This document shows, in pieces, positions 5,200-6,377 of a stretch of DNA of 6,377 nt (positions within the stretch are counted from its first letter, which is position 1; every line of letters starts with the position of its first letter). The notes beneath the pieces are model-generated. The model made no database searches. It was given only the letters and a program-made list of their open reading frames with translations, and was not told the origin of the DNA. The position numbers were made by a program, and so were the translations under genes. Source of the stretch: JAUWZS01 sp964423085 (GTDB lineage: Archaea > Aenigmatarchaeota > Aenigmatarchaeia > CG10238-14 > SCSR01); contig CAYRDB010000023.1 of assembly GCA_964423085.1 (NCBI GenBank), forward strand, positions 1-6,377. The letters are read 5' to 3'.

Positions 5200-6377
5200 A
5201 TTCCCGCCTTTGTAATCTTCTCGAAGGCGTCCTCTATCATTCCCTCGACAAGCAGTCCGAACATGCTTTCAACTTCGAACGATGACCCGAACCCAATCTC
5301 TCCCAGATTCTTGTGAAGAAGGTTCAAACCCATCTCCTCTGCCGAGAGCTTCTGGTCTCGTATATTCCTTAGAAACTCTACTTTCTCAGTGACTTCTGGC
5401 GAATCGAGGTCCTTTGCGAACTTTAGTATCATCATGTTCTCGTATTTTTTGATGATGTCCCGCACATCCCTTTCCGAATACTCGCTGTCGTTCCCGGAAA
5501 TCCTGATTTTGACAAGGGGTTTCTTAGTGCATTTCTTCTCCATAACAGCCTTCAGTTTCTCCTCAACGTTCTCCCTCAAGCTTCCCTTTGTGCTCACATC
5601 TTCGAAGAAGAACTTCCTGCTTGATATTGGAACGAACTTGGACGAAATCTTGTAATCGTCGTTCTGGTCAAAGCCCACATCTATCTCGTAAAATCCCTTC
5701 TCGCCGTTCGCCTCGGCCTTGTTGAACTGGGTTATCACAGTGCTTCCCGGCATTATGAAGGGCTTTCCTTTAACAACATGCGAACTGGCTTCGTGTATGT
5801 GGCCGTTTATTATGACGTCGAATCCCGCCGGGAGATTGGACTGGTCGAGGCTAGGCTGTTCAAGAGGGGAATATACGAACGGGCTTATGCTCTGATGTAA
5901 GACAAGTATGTTCACGCATCCTTGAACAGGAGAGGGAGCCCATTTGTCCAGAACTTCCTTGGCGTACCTGTCTGGTACCCAAGACATTCCATGAACAGCA
6001 ACCCTTATTCCGTTCTTCTCGAAAACTATGGTGTCGCAGTCCAGATGAACAAGCAGCCCTGCGTTCTCAAGCGCCTCCAGCGTGTTGGTGTCCTTTCCCC
6101 TGCGCTCGTGATTGCCGTGCAAAGCCACCATAGGCACGTGCTCAAGCGTCCTCTCCGAGACCTTTTTGATGTTCCTTGTGCAGCTCACGAACCTAATCCC
6201 CGGATTATCCTTCACAAGCGGCTTTGCAAGCGCCCTTATCGCCCTGGACCATACCGGAGTCTTTGGGAATTTTGTGTCGAATATGTCGCCCGCATTTATT
6301 ATCAGGTCTGCCTCGGACGCCTTTTCCAGCGCCTCCTCTGCGTTTGAGAAGCTGTCCTCCTCGAGCTCGGTGTTGTA
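5196..6377 (-). CDS. mre11: DNA double-strand break repair nuclease Mre11, 5' end outside the window
   Basis: Mre11 is the Mn-dependent exo/endonuclease partner of Rad50. The frame is open from the right edge to the TGA at 5198-5196, giving 393 visible residues (numbered here from the edge). The start and the first metal motif (DxH) lie outside; by comparison with the family about 15-30 residues are missing. The GTG at 6215 is an internal valine codon, not the start, since conserved sequence lies upstream of it. Visible motifs are AGDIFD (29-34), GNHE (88-91, where GNHD is usual), LHQS (160-163) and NGHIHE (191-196). After the phosphoesterase core and capping domain, a C-terminal hydrophobic segment (FGLLVEGMIEDAFEKI) fits the helical Rad50-binding region. 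It is the upstream partner in the mre11-rad50 pair. No herA is seen, but the upstream side of the operon is not in the window. Confidence 0.96.
   Translation of the reverse strand, partial: YNTELEEDSFSNAEEALEKASEADLIINAGDIFDTKFPKTPVWSRAIRALAKPLVKDNPGIRFVSCTRNIKKVSERTLEHVPMVALHGNHERRGKDTNTLEALENAGLLVHLDCDTIVFEKNGIRVAVHGMSWVPDRYAKEVLDKWAPSPVQGCVNILVLHQSISPFVYSPLEQPSLDQSNLPAGFDVIINGHIHEASSHVVKGKPFIMPGSTVITQFNKAEANGEKGFYEIDVGFDQNDDYKISSKFVPISSRKFFFEDVSTKGSLRENVEEKLKAVMEKKCTKKPLVKIRISGNDSEYSERDVRDIIKKYENMMILKFAKDLDSPEVTEKVEFLRNIRDQKLSAEEMGLNLLHKNLGEIGFGSSFEVESMFGLLVEGMIEDAFEKITKAGI
5203..5208 (-). promoter_or_regulatory. Weak purine-rich ribosome site of rad50, inside mre11
   Basis: GGCGGG ends three bases before the rad50 ATG and lies within the last codons of mre11. 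It is an imperfect match to the archaeal consensus; the stop/start overlap is probably the main cause of rad50 translation. Confidence 0.3.

Noticed and set aside
2942..5215. Many open frames of 60-170 codons on the plus strand opposite rad50
   Set aside because: The purine-rich coding strand of rad50 produces Ser/Phe/Leu-rich antisense frames; none has a plausible domain or ribosome site.
5196..6215. A 339-residue Mre11 starting at GTG 6215
   Set aside because: The frame continues to the window edge and the upstream part encodes the conserved AGDIFD motif, so the gene is cut by the window and does not start there.
5389..6347. Open frames of 88 and 141 codons on the plus strand opposite mre11
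   Set aside because: They are antisense shadows of a conserved coding region with no recognisable product.
1..6377. tRNA, rRNA, CRISPR arrays, insertion sequences or attachment sites
   Set aside because: Reading both strands showed no cloverleaf-like arms, no regularly spaced repeats, no transposase and no flanking repeats; nearly all bases are in genes.

Overview
The window is compact, gene-dense archaeal chromosomal DNA. The main evidence is a full-length gene for the archaeal/eukaryotic-type initiation factor aIF5B (short N-terminus, no bacterial IF2 extension), a Mre11-Rad50 pair of archaeal type, and an archaeal SbcD/Mre11-related phosphoesterase. Candidate promoters are TATA-like rather than bacterial -35/-10. 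Isoleucine ATA and arginine AGG/AGA codons are frequent in all genes and base composition looks balanced. The lineage cannot be fixed from this sequence; a small-genome archaeon (DPANN/Micrarchaeota-like, or Thermoplasmata-like) is only a guess.

Layout, left to right. Positions 1-206 (minus) hold the first 68 codons of an unrecognised, methionine-rich protein that runs off the left edge. Positions 207-294 are an AT-rich divergent promoter region. Positions 295-2016 (plus) encode aIF5B. Its stop codon directly abuts the stop codon of the next gene, which is on the opposite strand. Positions 2017-2784 (minus) encode a calcineurin-like metallophosphoesterase. Positions 2821-5199 (minus) encode Rad50, and 5196-6377 (minus) encode Mre11, which is cut by the right edge before its start codon.

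The three minus-strand genes read mre11 > rad50 > phosphoesterase. mre11 and rad50 overlap by 4 bases (ATGA) and are almost certainly co-translated; they form the DNA double-strand-break end-processing complex. The phosphoesterase follows after 36 bases, in the place where many archaea have nurA. It may be a further nuclease of the repair system, or it may have its own leaderless promoter. aIF5B is an unrelated housekeeping translation gene that converges on this cluster.

No tRNA, rRNA, CRISPR array, insertion sequence, intein or integration site was found, and no stretch over 300 bases lacks a gene. The points most worth a second look are the phosphoesterase in the nurA position, the altered guanine-recognition motifs of aIF5B, the zero-gap convergent stops, and the TATA-like box at the leaderless distance before the phosphoesterase start.
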